From: Owenia fusiformis
Lineage: Eukaryota; Annelida; Polychaeta; Sabellida; Oweniidae
DNA: 64,000 bases
Direction: 5' to 3'
Assembly (NCBI GenBank): GCA_903813345.2
Contig: CAIIXF020000001.1
Span: 48,813,885-48,877,884, forward strand
Shown piece after piece: positions 33,001 through 48,000 of the stretch (position 1 is its first letter; the number at the start of each line of letters is the position of its first letter). The notes under the pieces were generated by a model. It had not been told where the DNA came from. It saw only the letters and a list, made by a program, of their open reading frames with translations, and ran no database searches. A program made the translations under genes and the position numbers.

Positions 33001-36000
33001 CATGTTCTTTACACCACAATACACCTCTCCGGACTAAGATATCACATTGTGGAGATGCTGATTGGGCTGAAAGTACATGGAAATAAAGTGATATAAAAGG
33101 ATGTATATCATGACAATGCACCAGCCTCCATCTTCTCCCAACTCACCCTTTCTTCATAAGCTGCAAAGCTTCCAGATGGTAAAAGGTGAAATGTTACCTG
33201 AGTAAGATTGCATGTAAGTTAAAAACATAATGTTAGTGGTAAGAGTAGAGAAACTACCACACATGCTTTCCATTTTTATCTCACTTTTCAGAAAAATTAA
33301 TGTTTCTCTCTAATTCTTCCCCAATCATAAATATCAAGTAATTTTCAAGAAATATATAATAGGCAAGGTAATAGTCAACTTTCTCTCAACATTCTATAGG
33401 TGAAATGTATAATGAATTACTGTAATCAATCAGTGCCTGTGTTGACTGAAATCCCCTCAATATCTTGACTTGAATGTACATGAGCAAACTAATCAACAGT
33501 CAACCCAAACATCACATTCTATGCCAAAACATGCATATACATTGATCCTCTTAATCATAAGGTCATGATATTTATACCTTTGCATTCGTTCCACTTCACT
33601 TCTTAAAAGAGAGCTTCATATTCACTCTTTCAGTTTACAATAAATCTCTGATCTCACTGAGCCAATCAGAGTTCGTCGTTGAAATATGGACAACTTTCTA
33701 TATGGTCCTTTCCTCTGACATACTCGCATAGTTAATGAGCATGTATTTAGCAAGTGTTCCTTCCACTTCGCTGAGGTTGAGAAAGGGTCAGCGTGGTAGA
33801 TTTGGAATTATTTATTACCCACTCTGTCACAGGCACCCATCTTCAAGGTGGGGCTGCTAAACTGTAATATAGTCTATTCTAGGCAGAGGGTAGTTTATAA
33901 CTAGAGTCTGTGTGTAGGGTATGATATTTACCATCTTAAGTCACAAATTGAGCTTGTACAGGTATGTGATTTGCCAAACAGATTAAGAGTAAAAATAAAT
34001 ATTGGAACATGATATGCCACTGCACATGTCCATGCGCTGTCATTGTGATCTCAAAATTATTCTACTTACCTATTTTTATTGAACTTTTTTACATGTAAAA
34101 TACCAATGCCAATGTGAATTATGATACCAATACAAATACTAATGCCAATGCTAATACCAATACTTATACCAATGCCAATACCTATGTAATTGCCAATTCT
34201 GGCATATAGAATTCTCATACCAATGCCAATATTAATAGCAATATCAATGCCAATACTTATACCAATGTCAATGGTATTCTGAAACACACTCTGATATGAA
34301 TACTTATACAAATGTCAATACTAATACCAAAACAATGAATACTAATACCAATGCCGATACCAATAAAATCAAGTCAATATACATTTCAAATTTTCAGTCT
34401 TGACTATTTATGCCATGAATAGAAATTCCTGATTGTTAACATATTTAGTACAGATTTTGTTCATTAACACTTTTATCATATATCTGTGTTTTATAGGTCA
34501 GTAACTTATTCTTGTTTTTTTCTTCTGCTCATTTACAATATTAGTTATAGTTATCCATTATTGTTTTATATTCAACTTTTTGCTACTTACATTGAATTAA
34601 TATATAATTTCCAGCCAGTGAATTATTTTCAGTCACGTTTGATATTCCCTGTATATGCCCTGCTTCATACAACACTACAGATACATGTAAAATATAATTT
34701 AAGTGCAATTTGCACTAAGAACTGCTTCAATGAGTTTCTTTTTAACTATACATTTCCTGTCATCTTTTTTATAAAATCATTTTAGCCAATGATTTCAACA
34801 CATTCAAATTTCAATGTTTCGTGTGTGTTAATATTTCAAACAGCGCCTGTTGGGTTTTTGCCATTACTTGCACATATATACACAGCACTCATATTTATTC
34901 ATGTAACACCAAATAGACAAGAATGTAAAAGGCAAGAAAAACATGAAACAGTCACGAAGTGCAACCCCTAAATAACCCATAAAAAAACATGGTGTAGAAT
35001 CATTCAATATTAATGAGAAAATTAAAGAAATAACCAAGCACTAGATGATATTTTATTACAGGACTATTGGCTTTTGACAAATCTCTCAATATTTTCTTTG
35101 CTGGGCTAAAACCTCTCAAATATACTTATGATTCATGAATGGGTAAATCACGTTCAAACTTCAACCTGAAGTCTTAATTATATTATAGAGCTTACAATGG
35201 ACTTTACCTAGGATTACATAAGATATATCGACCTATTTTATTTGATCTCATTTCAAAAATCAACACACAACTTTGAAATTTGAATATCAGATTTTTTTAC
35301 CAAGTGTGCTTCTTATAAAGAGAAAATAAGGTAGAGTAGGAATGTGAATCGATTAAGTCTCTGCCCCCCCCCTCTCTATTCTGGCTATTCCTGTGCCCAG
35401 GAGATGTGATAGGTATGTTTGGCAGGAGATTAGGGGTAGACAATGACCTGATAAAAGACTAGATAAAGGGAAACAGTTTTTTTAACATAACATTTTTTGA
35501 AGTTGTGAAATGTCTATCATCTCTTCGAATCACTTTTAACTCATACCACATACAGCAAATACATAAGGAGAAAGGATTTTCTACATTAGGATTCAAAATC
35601 TAGTCAAAGTAGCCCATCATATGTAAAATTTACATACAACATTGCATCAAGAAGTGTGGCTTTAAAAATTATTCATCAGCTTTGAAATTTCACTTATACT
35701 TGAAAACGTACTCTCTAGGCCGGATAAATTCCCCTGGACCAAATGTTGTAAAATCACAAAAAGTCAAATATCTTTTCTTAAATTACTAATTATAATTAAA
35801 ATATCTTAAATTTTATTATTGTCAAACTCAAAAAGGTTTTATGAAAATTGATTCAATAAATCTAATGAATAATGAAGTTTAAAGTAATTTTTCCTATATC
35901 TGCCATGTTATACCAGACCCAAATTAGCCACCAGGTGGAGAAACTGGAAACTGCTATTGGTAATTCAAATTGATCAAACAAGATTCAGCTACCCAATCAG

Positions 36001-39000
36001 AAATGTAATTGTGAGATGCCTCTTTACTCGTAAGTATTTGTTCGTCTTATACAGAGGACAGTAAATACTACAGGTACTAGCCCCAGGGTAATGAAAAGGT
36101 TGATGAATCTATTAGTTGTGTGTTCAGTTTTGTGTCAGAGCTAATGAATAATGCAAGATACCAAAAGGTCAACACAATTGTTTGCAATTAATCTGGAAAC
36201 AGAAAATAACTTGGATGAATGGAAACAATAAATAGCATGAGACATGAAATGATACAATTAATTTTTTGTGGAAAAATACTAGTAACTAACTTATATATTT
36301 AGATCAATATAATGTGCTATTTTGTATGTAGTGCATATTTATTCCATAATACTACTGTTTTCCCAGGGAAATATGAAGGAATAAAAATCGTATTGAATCG
36401 TATTACATGAAAAAATCGTATTGTCCCCGGGAAAAAAATCGTATTGGAGCGTATTACATGGAAAAATCGTATTGTCCCCGGGACAAAAATCGTATTGGAA
36501 CGTATTAACCTATTTTTGGTTTTCCCGGTTATTTTTAACCTTGACTAATTGATAAAAGCATTATCAAAATGTAACATTTTAAGGAGGAATGTATTATGGA
36601 ATAAATAGGTTATTTCTGGTCGGGATTGAATATGGGTTTTATTCCTCGGAAAATATGATATTGACCTTGGGAAATATGATATTGACACTCGGTCGCTGCG
36701 CTCCCTCGGTCAATATCATATTACCCTTCGGTCAATATCATATTGTCCCTCGGAATAAAACCCATATTCAATCCCTCCCAGTAAATAACCTATATATATT
36801 ATATATAATATCTCTATATTACCTATTTGTATATTGATATTAATACACAACAACATATGGAATAATAGATTCAATAGAATATTGTAATACAATATTGCCA
36901 TTAATGTGTAAAAAGGAAAATACATGCATAACAAAATCTACTAAATATTAAACGAAGGCAATTAGTTAAATTCAATATTTTTTCATGTGGATTTTATTCT
37001 GAAAACACAAATACACATAAAATATAAGAGTATTCCAGTAAAACTTCAAAATATCAACCAATAAAACAATATCAAGGGGGAACAAAATTGTCCCCTCTTA
37101 CTGACAATGCCTCTTCAAGAGGACAAGTGTCACTGATTGCAAGAATACTTCAGGTATATGCAACAATTAGTGGAGGATTACCAGGATGAATTACCTCAAT
37201 ACAAATATTGGACTTCCTATAAAATTGAAATACACCACTCCTGTTTACTTTCCCTGCCTTTGATGACTCTTTTACTGAGTGCACTAAATTGCGTGACAAA
37301 TATCGAACATACAGTTTTTTAAACATCAAAATAAAATTTGAGGAAACTTTTGAAAGTCGTTAAAGTCATTAAATTCTTAAAGCTACATTGATTTAGTATT
37401 TGTAATTTGTTAACACCAGACAAAGTTTGACAACTATTAGTGCCCCAGTCTCTATTGTACTTAAACTGGCATCAACAAAAAACTCAATGTAACCACAGTT
37501 TTCTGAATAAAATATGACAGGTGGAGATTTCCTGAAGTTGATTAGTTTATTTGTATTCAACTCCATTGTCTCATGTTTTGCTCAAAACATATTTCTCTTA
37601 ACTTGAGCATAGAAAGGGGCAATAATGCTAAAAGACTTACTGACATTTGCCTCTAAATAAAGCTACTCTTCTGCTCTGTAGCACTTTATCTAAATTTACT
37701 TGACACAAGTATGATTAGCAAATCAACCCCATCAAAAGTTAAGACTCATTTCATAACAAAGGAGCTGAGTTTTTAGTGCTTTTTAGGTCTAAATTAGGGT
37801 GGCACTTTTGGGTGTCAGCCACTTGGCTTGTCTATCAAAAGTTGAGTCGACTGTAATTCCCACCCCCACCCCAGCAATAGAAACAATATTACTTTAAGAA
37901 AGTAAACATATATTGGTTGCAGACCAAATTCAGTCCAGTGCACATATATATATCTCAAATTGAAGTAAAAAAAACAAAATATTTGTTGATTACAGACCAA
38001 ATTCAGTCCAGTACACCCCCCCCCCCCCTAACAAGACATATCTCAACTTAAAGTGCCCTCTTCATTCATTAACATAATATGCCTACTCTTCAATTATCCA
38101 CATTTTCTTTTTTATTGATACTGCTTATTATGTTATATAAATATAATATATATATAAAACTACTAAGAACACCTGTAACACTTACCTCAGAAAATATAGC
38201 CAGTAGATCACCTGTTTGAATTACTTTAACCTAAGTTGATATCTTAACAGTTATTCTTTCTTTGTACATCTGTCACTATAACTTCAGGCAACCCTCTCTT
38301 ATGTACCTTACTTGAAATAGAGTTCCACGGGTACAGCTAAGAAATCGATATGAAGTGGTATTTACTTAATTGTTGGCATTCAAAAGCACACAAAAATTCT
38401 TAACTATCTAGTACAAGTGATGTAGAATTTAGTTAAATGTAAAGTTATTTTCGACTAAAAAGTAGTGAGACACACATCACTACCCATGCAAAGAATATGT
38501 CCTTTCTAGAACATTAAATAAGGTCATGATATTGAAATCCCTTGTAATTTAATGTCACACAATAAAATACATAAATAAATCCTTGTATAAAGGTTCATGA
38601 AATGTGTAACTATATCACATTTTATATTTTCATTCATTGAGTGTACAGTGAGATAAAAAGGAGTATTATTAAATCATCAATAAGGCTTAAGTTTGACTCT
38701 ATACATAGATAGTGTACATACATGTGAATACTTGGCGAAGCTTTATCTATTGTAATCATTGAGCAGAAAAATTTAATCTCCTAAAGTTCATAATAAATAT
38801 ATGATATTTTTTCATTTCTATATGATACAAGTTATGTGGCTTTATTTGTCGATTTCCTTGTTTACAGATTCCTCTTTTCTTATTCTATTTACATAAACAG
38901 TCATGACAATGTAAATTTAATTCGTAGGTTCAAAGTGTCAGTGTGACATAAAAAGTAAAGAGGGTCATATAGATGTATCTACTCTATTTTACTGTGGACA

Positions 39001-42000
39001 TCAAAGTGTACTCAGCCCTATTCAAATCAAATATCACATAAAATATCACATCAAATATCGAATATCACCTTATTGGAATGGGAAGCCCTCCTCAGTGAGA
39101 TTATATATTCTGAGATTTAACGTTCATTCAAGGAGTGGATCCAGATACTGGTAGTTCTTATATGGTCAACTTTTTCTAAAACAGGGCTGATTTTTGAGAG
39201 AATTTGCATTTTTTGGAAAAATTAGACTAAGCCTTTGAAACATCTTGGCCAAAATTTTCAAAAGGAAATTTCCACGCGGTAGTATCTCTTCGGGACGTAT
39301 CGAAACCACTCCGTCCCGAAAAAACCGTTAATTTGAATTTAAAACCTACCCCAGTGTTTGAAAATCAAGGATTGTGAGTCTCACACTTCACCGTTTTTCT
39401 TCAAACTTGTTCCGTACAAAGCTTCACAGAAATACCTTTCAGTCGATACATTGTTTTCGTGTACAAAGTACCTTGTTTTAGCGGCGTTTTGGTCCCCAGC
39501 TGCGAGATAAAGCAAATTTTCATAACTTTCAACTGTAAGTCAAGTTATCTCGCCAGTCTTTTACCCATTCTCGCTCATAATTTCAGAGTGACTCCCATTA
39601 CAACCTTCCATCGCTACGTTTTGATTTTTGGGCATCAAACGCAGCAGTTTCTAAATCATCCACACATCTCTTAAAATTTGACCAATACGTCCCGTCACCT
39701 TCCACTACGCCCCGCCGAGTCTATGACTACGACAAACGTGGAGTTGTATTCTAAAACATTTTGTTCATCGTTGTGTAATTTTACGTAGGTTTCACATTGC
39801 CTTGGTCGATTCTTAACACCAGTCTTAAGTTTAGCATACATACGGAGTATAACTATAACTGATTGCATGAAATTGATAGTTTAGGTTTAAATGTTTGTGA
39901 AAAGTTGATACGTTTCTTCAGGTTCAACAAAGTTATAGGTTAGGGTTGTCCAAATCTGCAAAATTTTCCAAAAATCTGTCATCTGATAGATTCTAGTTAC
40001 AAATTGACTCTTGGTACAAATATTTCCACTCTAGACCCCTGGGAAATTTTGCCACGCGTTTCACTTGAAGTTTTGGTAATTTTGACAAATATGCCGTTTT
40101 CATAAATGGTTTATAACTCAAAATTAAACTGTTGTACTTTCAGGAATATGTATTTTTTCTTCATCATGTATGATTTTCAATAACCCTACAGGCACCACTT
40201 TTTTTTAGCTAAATCCATCGGGAAACTTTGCCACGCTTAATTTCAAAATAACGGAGATGTTATCAAAATTGAGCAATATTGGCACAAAAACGTTTCTAGA
40301 TTCATATAAAGAATACATCATCATACAACACTAATTGGTATATAAACAACATCTACTGACTTGGTCTGATAATGTAATATAAAGATTTTAACTGTTGTGT
40401 GTCAACCTTTCTTCTGTATGATTCCATTGGATTACATTATGAAACGTGTACCATATAAAATGATACATGTTTTTAACGTTATGCTGAAAATAATATAATT
40501 GACATCACCCATCCTTTCGCATTTTAACATTTTTTCAAGGATAGGGCACTTTAAACGTTTCTTTAAAATATTTTCAATTGTTCAGTAATTAAAATCTTTA
40601 TATTGCAATATCGGGAAATCTAAATTTTAGGGAGATTTTGGACCACCCTATTATAGGTATATTGAAAATGGACAAGAATGGGTAAATCTTAAAACACAAT
40701 CCGATTGGTATTTAGAATCGACAATGGCAACCTACAAACGGACACATCGATGGACAAATTGTTTGAGAATGCAACTCTACGTGTATAGTGATAGACTCGG
40801 CGGGGCGTAGTGGAAGATGACGGGACGTATTGGTCAAATTTGAAGAGATGTGTGGATGATTTAGAAACTGCTGTGTTTGATGCCCAAAAATCAAGACGTA
40901 GCGATGGAAGGTTGTAATGGGAGTCCATTCTGAAATTATGGGCAAGAATGGGTAAAAGACTGGCGAGATAACTTGACTTACAGTTGAAAGTTATGAAAAT
41001 TTGCTTTATCTCACAGCTGGGGACCAAAACGCCGCTAAAACGAGGTACTATGTACACGAAAACAATGTATCGACTGAAAGGTATTTCTGTGAAGCTTTGT
41101 ACGGAACAAGTTTGAAGAAAAACGGTGAAGTGTGAGACTCACAATTCTTGATTTTCAAACACTGGGGTAGGTTTTAAATTCAAATTAACGGTTTTTCGGG
41201 ACGGAGTGGTTTCGATACGTCCCGAAGAGATACTACCGCGTGATTTCCTGTGATGGGATTTTCAAACTATTCATCTACTAACTCCCCTTTTATAATCACT
41301 AGATCTATCTTTGACAAAGAAAAAATAAAAATATGTATTAACAATCGATGAAAATTTCAGAAATTCCTTTTAGAGATTCAAGTCTATTTTATAAGAACTC
41401 AGGCCTGTCCAAGCTAATCTGAATGTAAGAAGAAAGGGTCAACAACTAAAATAAACTATAAGTTGTTTAAATAATGAAAAATACCTGAATCATATTTTAC
41501 TGTTTGTTATAGTTAACAAGTATTCATTAAGTTAAGAATGCAATAGAATGTAACATAACATTGATAAATGATGAGATAAAGCTAAATCGCCCCCACAAAC
41601 CTCCTCTTGTAGTTCATAAACAACATAATAAGCAGAAACAACAATAGGTTCAGCAGATTTAACATAATCACAGTCATGAACTCCTCTTTATTCCTTTATT
41701 TCAAATTCTTCTTAAAAATTAGCTGGTGATGCAATAAATAGCAAGAAAGAGTTAGAAAGATTTAAAATATAATACAGGTAGTTTAGAACAGTGTACATTT
41801 ATATGAATGTGATACATCAATTTAAAGAATGTGTATGTAGATGAAACATTTGAAGAAATTGAAGTACCATTTAATATATTTCAACAATTAAAACAATCTA
41901 CTTACATAATAGCTCACTAAGTTGGTTTAGTTTGATTAACTGAGTCTTCACTCCTTGCTTTGGGGAGCTAGAAAATCTCCAGAGTTAAATTGCTTACCAT

Positions 42001-45000
42001 GCAATAAACCGTACCATAAATTGACCATTGTTTGGTGCCTTTTTAATTGATTGTTGACTTTATGTTAATGGATTTTGAGAGACATGAACTAGAGATTTCA
42101 CCTCATGTCTACACTGAACACCGCCTAACAATAAAGGTAATAAATAGAGAGTATAGCAGATAACATACTTGAAGATAAAACTTTCTTTGCTCACTTTGCT
42201 TTAATACACCTCAACTACAGCTAAACCTGCATATTTTAACACCATTGCAGCAAATAATAACTGTTCAAATTGTTTAACAACTTTTTATTGTTTAAACTTG
42301 TAGGTCTGTTTCTATTATAAAGTATGATTTTCATCAAATTATTCTTATTGTCAAGAAATTGGAGAAGAATGATTTAGAAAAATGGTCACAGATACACACA
42401 AAACATATGTGCATATTATCAAAATGATCAAAAGAGCTCAGCATTCAAATAACGTATAACCTCTCCACTCCTATTTTTATTGAATTGAGGCAAGTCATAA
42501 AACTCTAATTGTAAAATATGTATTCGAAATCTTCCCTGTATTTTATTTGTCCAGATCCCCTTCCCAACTTTTGAATGTACTGTCTGTTGGAGTCAAAGTA
42601 AAGCAAAACTGTAAAATGCTTGATATATGAATTTGTACATAAGAGGAGAATGTTTATTTATTTAAAGCTTTGATAATAATGACACTAGGTGATAGAAACA
42701 GAAATGATAACACATAATCATAACTTACCTTTCAGTGTGGCTTTCTTAGAGCCAATCAGTCAGACAATGAAATAAATAATCAAATGCTACTTATGTGTAC
42801 TGTTACTTTAACACCCTGTACTTATGACATCAATTTTCAATTACTCCATTTTACTCATGATATTTGCTTTTTCAGTTTTCACACAGCTTCAAGAAAACAT
42901 GGATAAATCAATAGAATATAATCTTAATTTGGAATGTTTATTGAGGCTGGGCATCAAATTGGTTCATTAGTCATCATATTACTTTCACATAGAGGTCCAA
43001 CACACACCCACATATCTTATACCTATTTTCTCTTTCATCTGTATCATGCAGTTCCTGATATAATGTGGGGTGTTGTCGTTATGTTAGCACTACTTTGGTA
43101 AATTCCATTCATTAAATCTATTATATAAATTGTTTTTATGAATACGTCATGTGAATACCCCTGCATAGGTAAGAAGAAAGTGATATTATAAGGTTCCATA
43201 TGAATGACGTTAATGGTCCTTAAACATAATTACAATCCCTCTAAAATAATGATACTGTAACTGAATTTTGTGACATGTTGCACAGACAGACCCATGATCC
43301 AAATATCTTTACTTTTATTAAACTTTACTGTTATTAAACCCAACAAACATTAAAAGCACAATGAAAAAAGAACCACAAGGACATGCCCAGATTATATATT
43401 ATATTGTATGTGTAAAAATGTTTTTTACAAAAACGAACTTCCACAAAAAATCCGAAAAGTTCAAAACTGCACAACCTGCCATTTGTTACAGACACCGAAC
43501 AATGATCACCAACCGCCATCTGCCGAACACCATCCACAAAAAAGTTGGCGACTATAACAATATGTCACCATTTCTGGTGGTTACATAACATTACCTGATA
43601 GCTCCATGAAATTATCATTGCCATTGGAACTTTCCATTTTTATCACTGCAACCTAGATATCTATCTATAACTATCCATTATTGTTCTCTATATTTCCAAT
43701 GTTCACAAATCTATCAAAGTCTTTGGTCCAGGCACTGTTATCTATTCCCTACTTATATGGGGTACTCTCATCTCACTTCAAACTACTTTCATCATTATCA
43801 TCCTGACATTTCCTGATTTTGTAAATAAACCACACAGGTAGTTTGTTATTGTTGTTCTAATGATACGACACTCTATGCGTTACAATGTCACTCCTTTTCG
43901 TTACAAAGTATAGCTTGGTGTTCTTGTTGATACAATTCCATATATGGACATCACTACTGTTACCTTTATTCTATAATAACAACAGCTATTGTTTTGTTCC
44001 TAATATGGCTATGTTATCCAACAAACACAATTGCATGCTGGTATTTTAAACTGCACTTATCACAATATATATATGACAATTCCACTGGTTAGATCAGAGA
44101 CATACAATATACAATGCTAATATGGTTTATTACATGTCTCTGGTTTGATCCAGTCTAGTTGTAAAGGATGTTGCTCCAAGCCTCTGATATATGACTATGC
44201 AAAGTGAGGTATTAATGCTACCTTATAGTTGTTTCGCTTCTATTATTCAAATTAATTAATTAGATACAGTATTCCTTTACAAGTGTGGTTAAATGTGGTA
44301 ACACACTGGATTTCCTTAAAGCCTAGTAGCATGTCAATGACAAAGTGTACAAATAGAATGATAAACTGTCCAGGATACGAAAAACAAGATATTAACATGA
44401 CAAAATGTCACCATCTGATTGCAATTACACAACTGTAACCATATGTTACAGATGCTGACGCTGACACCAAACTCCAATACAACTCACAAAACATTGTGAA
44501 TTTTGATATGACCACCACCATGGGCTTTCAATTGACATTTTGCAATCAGAATTCAGGTATTTTGTTTATGGTTACTGTTGTCATGTATTTCGTCTTATTG
44601 GTGTGACGTCATATACATTAACCATCTCTGACAAAAACCTATCAGAAAGCCCCACAAAACCTAGTCTTGCTTCAAGACCCTGGACCCCCCCCCCCCCCGC
44701 ACCCAACCCACCCCTTTATCTACTTCATCAACAGATGTTGAAGTTGTCTTGAGGCAAGACTACACAAAACCAAGTATCATGGCTGAAAAACAACAGGTTC
44801 TGATTGCCTGCTGATCATAGTCATTTCAGAAGTTCACATTTCCATACTCTGAATTTAATTTGCAATCTGCCCTTTCAATTCAGGTCTTCCATGACATTTG
44901 CTTTTGCAAGCTGTTCCAGTTGCACATTTAGAAAAATTTGCATCTGAATTATCAAGGTCACATGTAATCTCAATGATCTGCATACAATTTAATTTATGTT

Positions 45001-48000
45001 CTGCTTTGATTTGAAATCAATAAAAACAAACTTCAGATATAAATGATATCTCTGATTCATGCTTTCAATGATTCCAAAGTCGACTTTTAGATTGTATAAA
45101 CAGTATATACTGCAAAGGTGCATGTACACTGTACATAAATATATATAGAGGATATATATCCCCTCTAAGGGAGATATGCTTGGGAGATATCAATACATTC
45201 TCTCTGGATGAAAACAAATTTAATGAATTCATCATACACTAATAAACATAAGGGCCAAACCAGACTTTCATCCATATAAAAACCATAAATGAAACCAACA
45301 TTGTTATCCTGGCTCCAATTATCAACAGTCCATAAAGGGATGCAGGTTTAATAACAATTGTGTTCATAATTCATGCAATTCTAATCACATCTTTTCATAT
45401 TTATTGCCCCTGTGTAGAGGTGATAACAGAGGCTACAGAGATTCATTGGAAACGGCATCCATTTTTTCCTAATTACTGCTTTGAAGCGATAAGTTAATAT
45501 TATTTCCCCTTGATAAGAGAAATCAGTTAGCAGGTGAAGGTTTTGACATTGAAAATGTCACAGCTAGGGGGTGTAGGTCTATTTCTCAGTATTTGCTGTC
45601 TATCCTGATTTACCAGAGACTCTCTTCATATTATTTTTATCAGATCAACTACTCTCTTCATTAAATACATATAGGATGGGAAAAACGTAATGGTTGCTGT
45701 CAGTTCTTCAGCTATTTCAATAATAAAGTTTTTCCTCTTGAAAGCTTATTTTTCATTGGACCAAATTACTCTTTTATTACAAAGGTATCACATAATTTAC
45801 ATCTAGTTTAACAGGCAAAATCAATTAGTGAAGCAGCATTGGTCATTATGCTATTATACATTAAAGTTATCTTTGATAGAGGAAAGAGTGATGGGAGTAT
45901 TCAAAATTAAATTGAAATAAATATTACAATAGCTAAAAAGAAAAAGGGGAATATCAAAGTTGGGGAAAGTAAATATATTAAAAGATTGTCCATCACAATC
46001 ATAAACATTCAAAACTACAGATGATTGGTATTTGTATATGTAGTCTATGAAAATATGCACAAATGTACATAAGAATAGGATGATAAAATTCTGACAAGCC
46101 CAGGATAAGCATTTTTTCCATTCACTATTACAAAGATTCACTTACCAACTGCATCAAGATCTAGATGACCATGGTACACAGTATCCGAATCAGTGGTTCC
46201 AAGGCCCCCTGTAACAGTCAAAACACAATATTTAGCCTATATGATTGACTGTCTCATTGTCTCATACATAAGTCTGAAGACAAGCCTCGACACTTTATAT
46301 TCTTAAGACTTTACACTTACAAGGGTTAACTTAACCTCATACTATCAAAGATCAAACACTTTAACATTTAAGAAGTGCACTTCAATTTAAAATATTCTGT
46401 GTTTTGAAATGGTTGAAAGGTTAAAAGTTGAAAAATCTTCCAATTTTTTTAAAGCAGTTACTTAACATGGAATACAATAGGCAATAAACAACTTTCAAGA
46501 GCAAATATCTAACATTATTTAATGATAATTTTGGGATGTGTTCTTATTTGAAAACTCTATGAAATATATAATTGTGCCCTTATTTATTAAAGGTAACGAC
46601 AATTGATCAAGGTTTTGTACTAGAGTGTAAATTAAGTTCTTTATGTGCATGTACACTTGAAAAATGTTTAACTTGCTTTCATACAAGTAAATAAACAACA
46701 TATTTTTACTTAGGGTTAGAACTTACAATGCTAACTATCAGTTTAAAAACAAAAATAAGAAACCATAATGAATTCTATGCAAATCTTTTATGATTAAGTT
46801 TTTTATCACAGGAAATGCAAAAGTAATGATTGCACTATTTTTGGGTGTATGACATTTCAATCGATTTTATATAATTTCAGTAGACATTAAATAATACACC
46901 CATGTTGATGGTCTCTCCAGCATTGCCCTGCATTCACTTATGATTTTGGAAACAGAAATCATGTAAATTGGCAGATTAGGCAGAATTAAACCCTGCGTGG
47001 AATTATGAAAATTGGCAGATTAGGCAGAATTGAACCCTGCATGGAATTATGAAAATTAGTATTTTCCTTCCAGAGAGAAAAATCCCATGGAGCACACTGC
47101 ATGGTTGGTGTGTTATTTGTCTAGTTATTCTGGAGCTCCTAGTACTATACAAGTAACCAAGTGACAATTAGTTCATAAATATATGACTATGAGACCCTGG
47201 TTTTCTCTTTTATTCCCAATACCAAATATCCTGAAAAACATATGAAAATGATTGAATTTGGTGAAAATGTAATTAAATCTATTAGGCGTATTGGAGAATT
47301 CTTGACTCATGTCAAGTTGTAAAATAATGGTCTACTGTTGCACTAAGGTATATATTTTTAAGAGAACTTTTAGGTGAACATATAGAATTTTGGTCCTCTA
47401 CAGATTGGTTGTCCCTTCCTAGTATTTACTTGCCCAAATGAGTAAAGGTATAATGGAAGTACTGTAGTTGTAAATTGCCCTTGAAAAACTTACCCTGCAC
47501 ACAGAGTCTAGTTAAATACAAAATTGTATTTTAAGAAGTGAAGTCAAACAAGTGCAAAAAACAAATTGAGAGGGGGACAGGGGAAGGGGGGTCATAACAT
47601 AAACATTCACAAACAAATTCTTGTGGGGTTTGACCTCCCTATTAATAAACCTTATATTAAACTGTGTTATTTTTTAAATTAATGTGTATTTCTAATAAAT
47701 TGCACTAACTTGAACTTTTCAATTCATGTGTTACACCCCCTCTTATAGCTATCTAATGTCTCAAGTATACACCCCCCCGTGTTTAGAATGTCACCATATA
47801 TATTCCATATTAAATATCTCTATATGAACAGATAGATTATAATCTGGTATTTGGATATAATATATAGGCCCATTGCTGTTTTGCATTCCATTTCAATCTC
47901 ATTACACATATCATATTGAACACTGCAATTCGAAACATTGATGACTGTATTATCACATACATGGGTGTCTATATGAATTCTTCATTAAATATCTTTATTA

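Larger units (their letters stand above)
33067..46145 (-). other. espin intron 6 (13 kb)
   Basis: Holds a family B element (33575), the ATACCAATGCC minisatellite (34090-34360), nested palindromes (36337-36796), a long-TIR element (39273-41242), a family A copy (43466) and C runs at 35364, 38016 and 44685. No further exon could be supported, though short ones may be hidden. Confidence 0.6.

Noticed and set aside
34066-34311. 81-codon minus frame rich in IGIGIS
   Set aside because: Product of the ATACCAATGCC minisatellite.
39459-41057. Open frames of 71 and 122 codons with shared sequence
   Set aside because: Both lie in the inverted arms of the element 39273-41242 and have no known domain.
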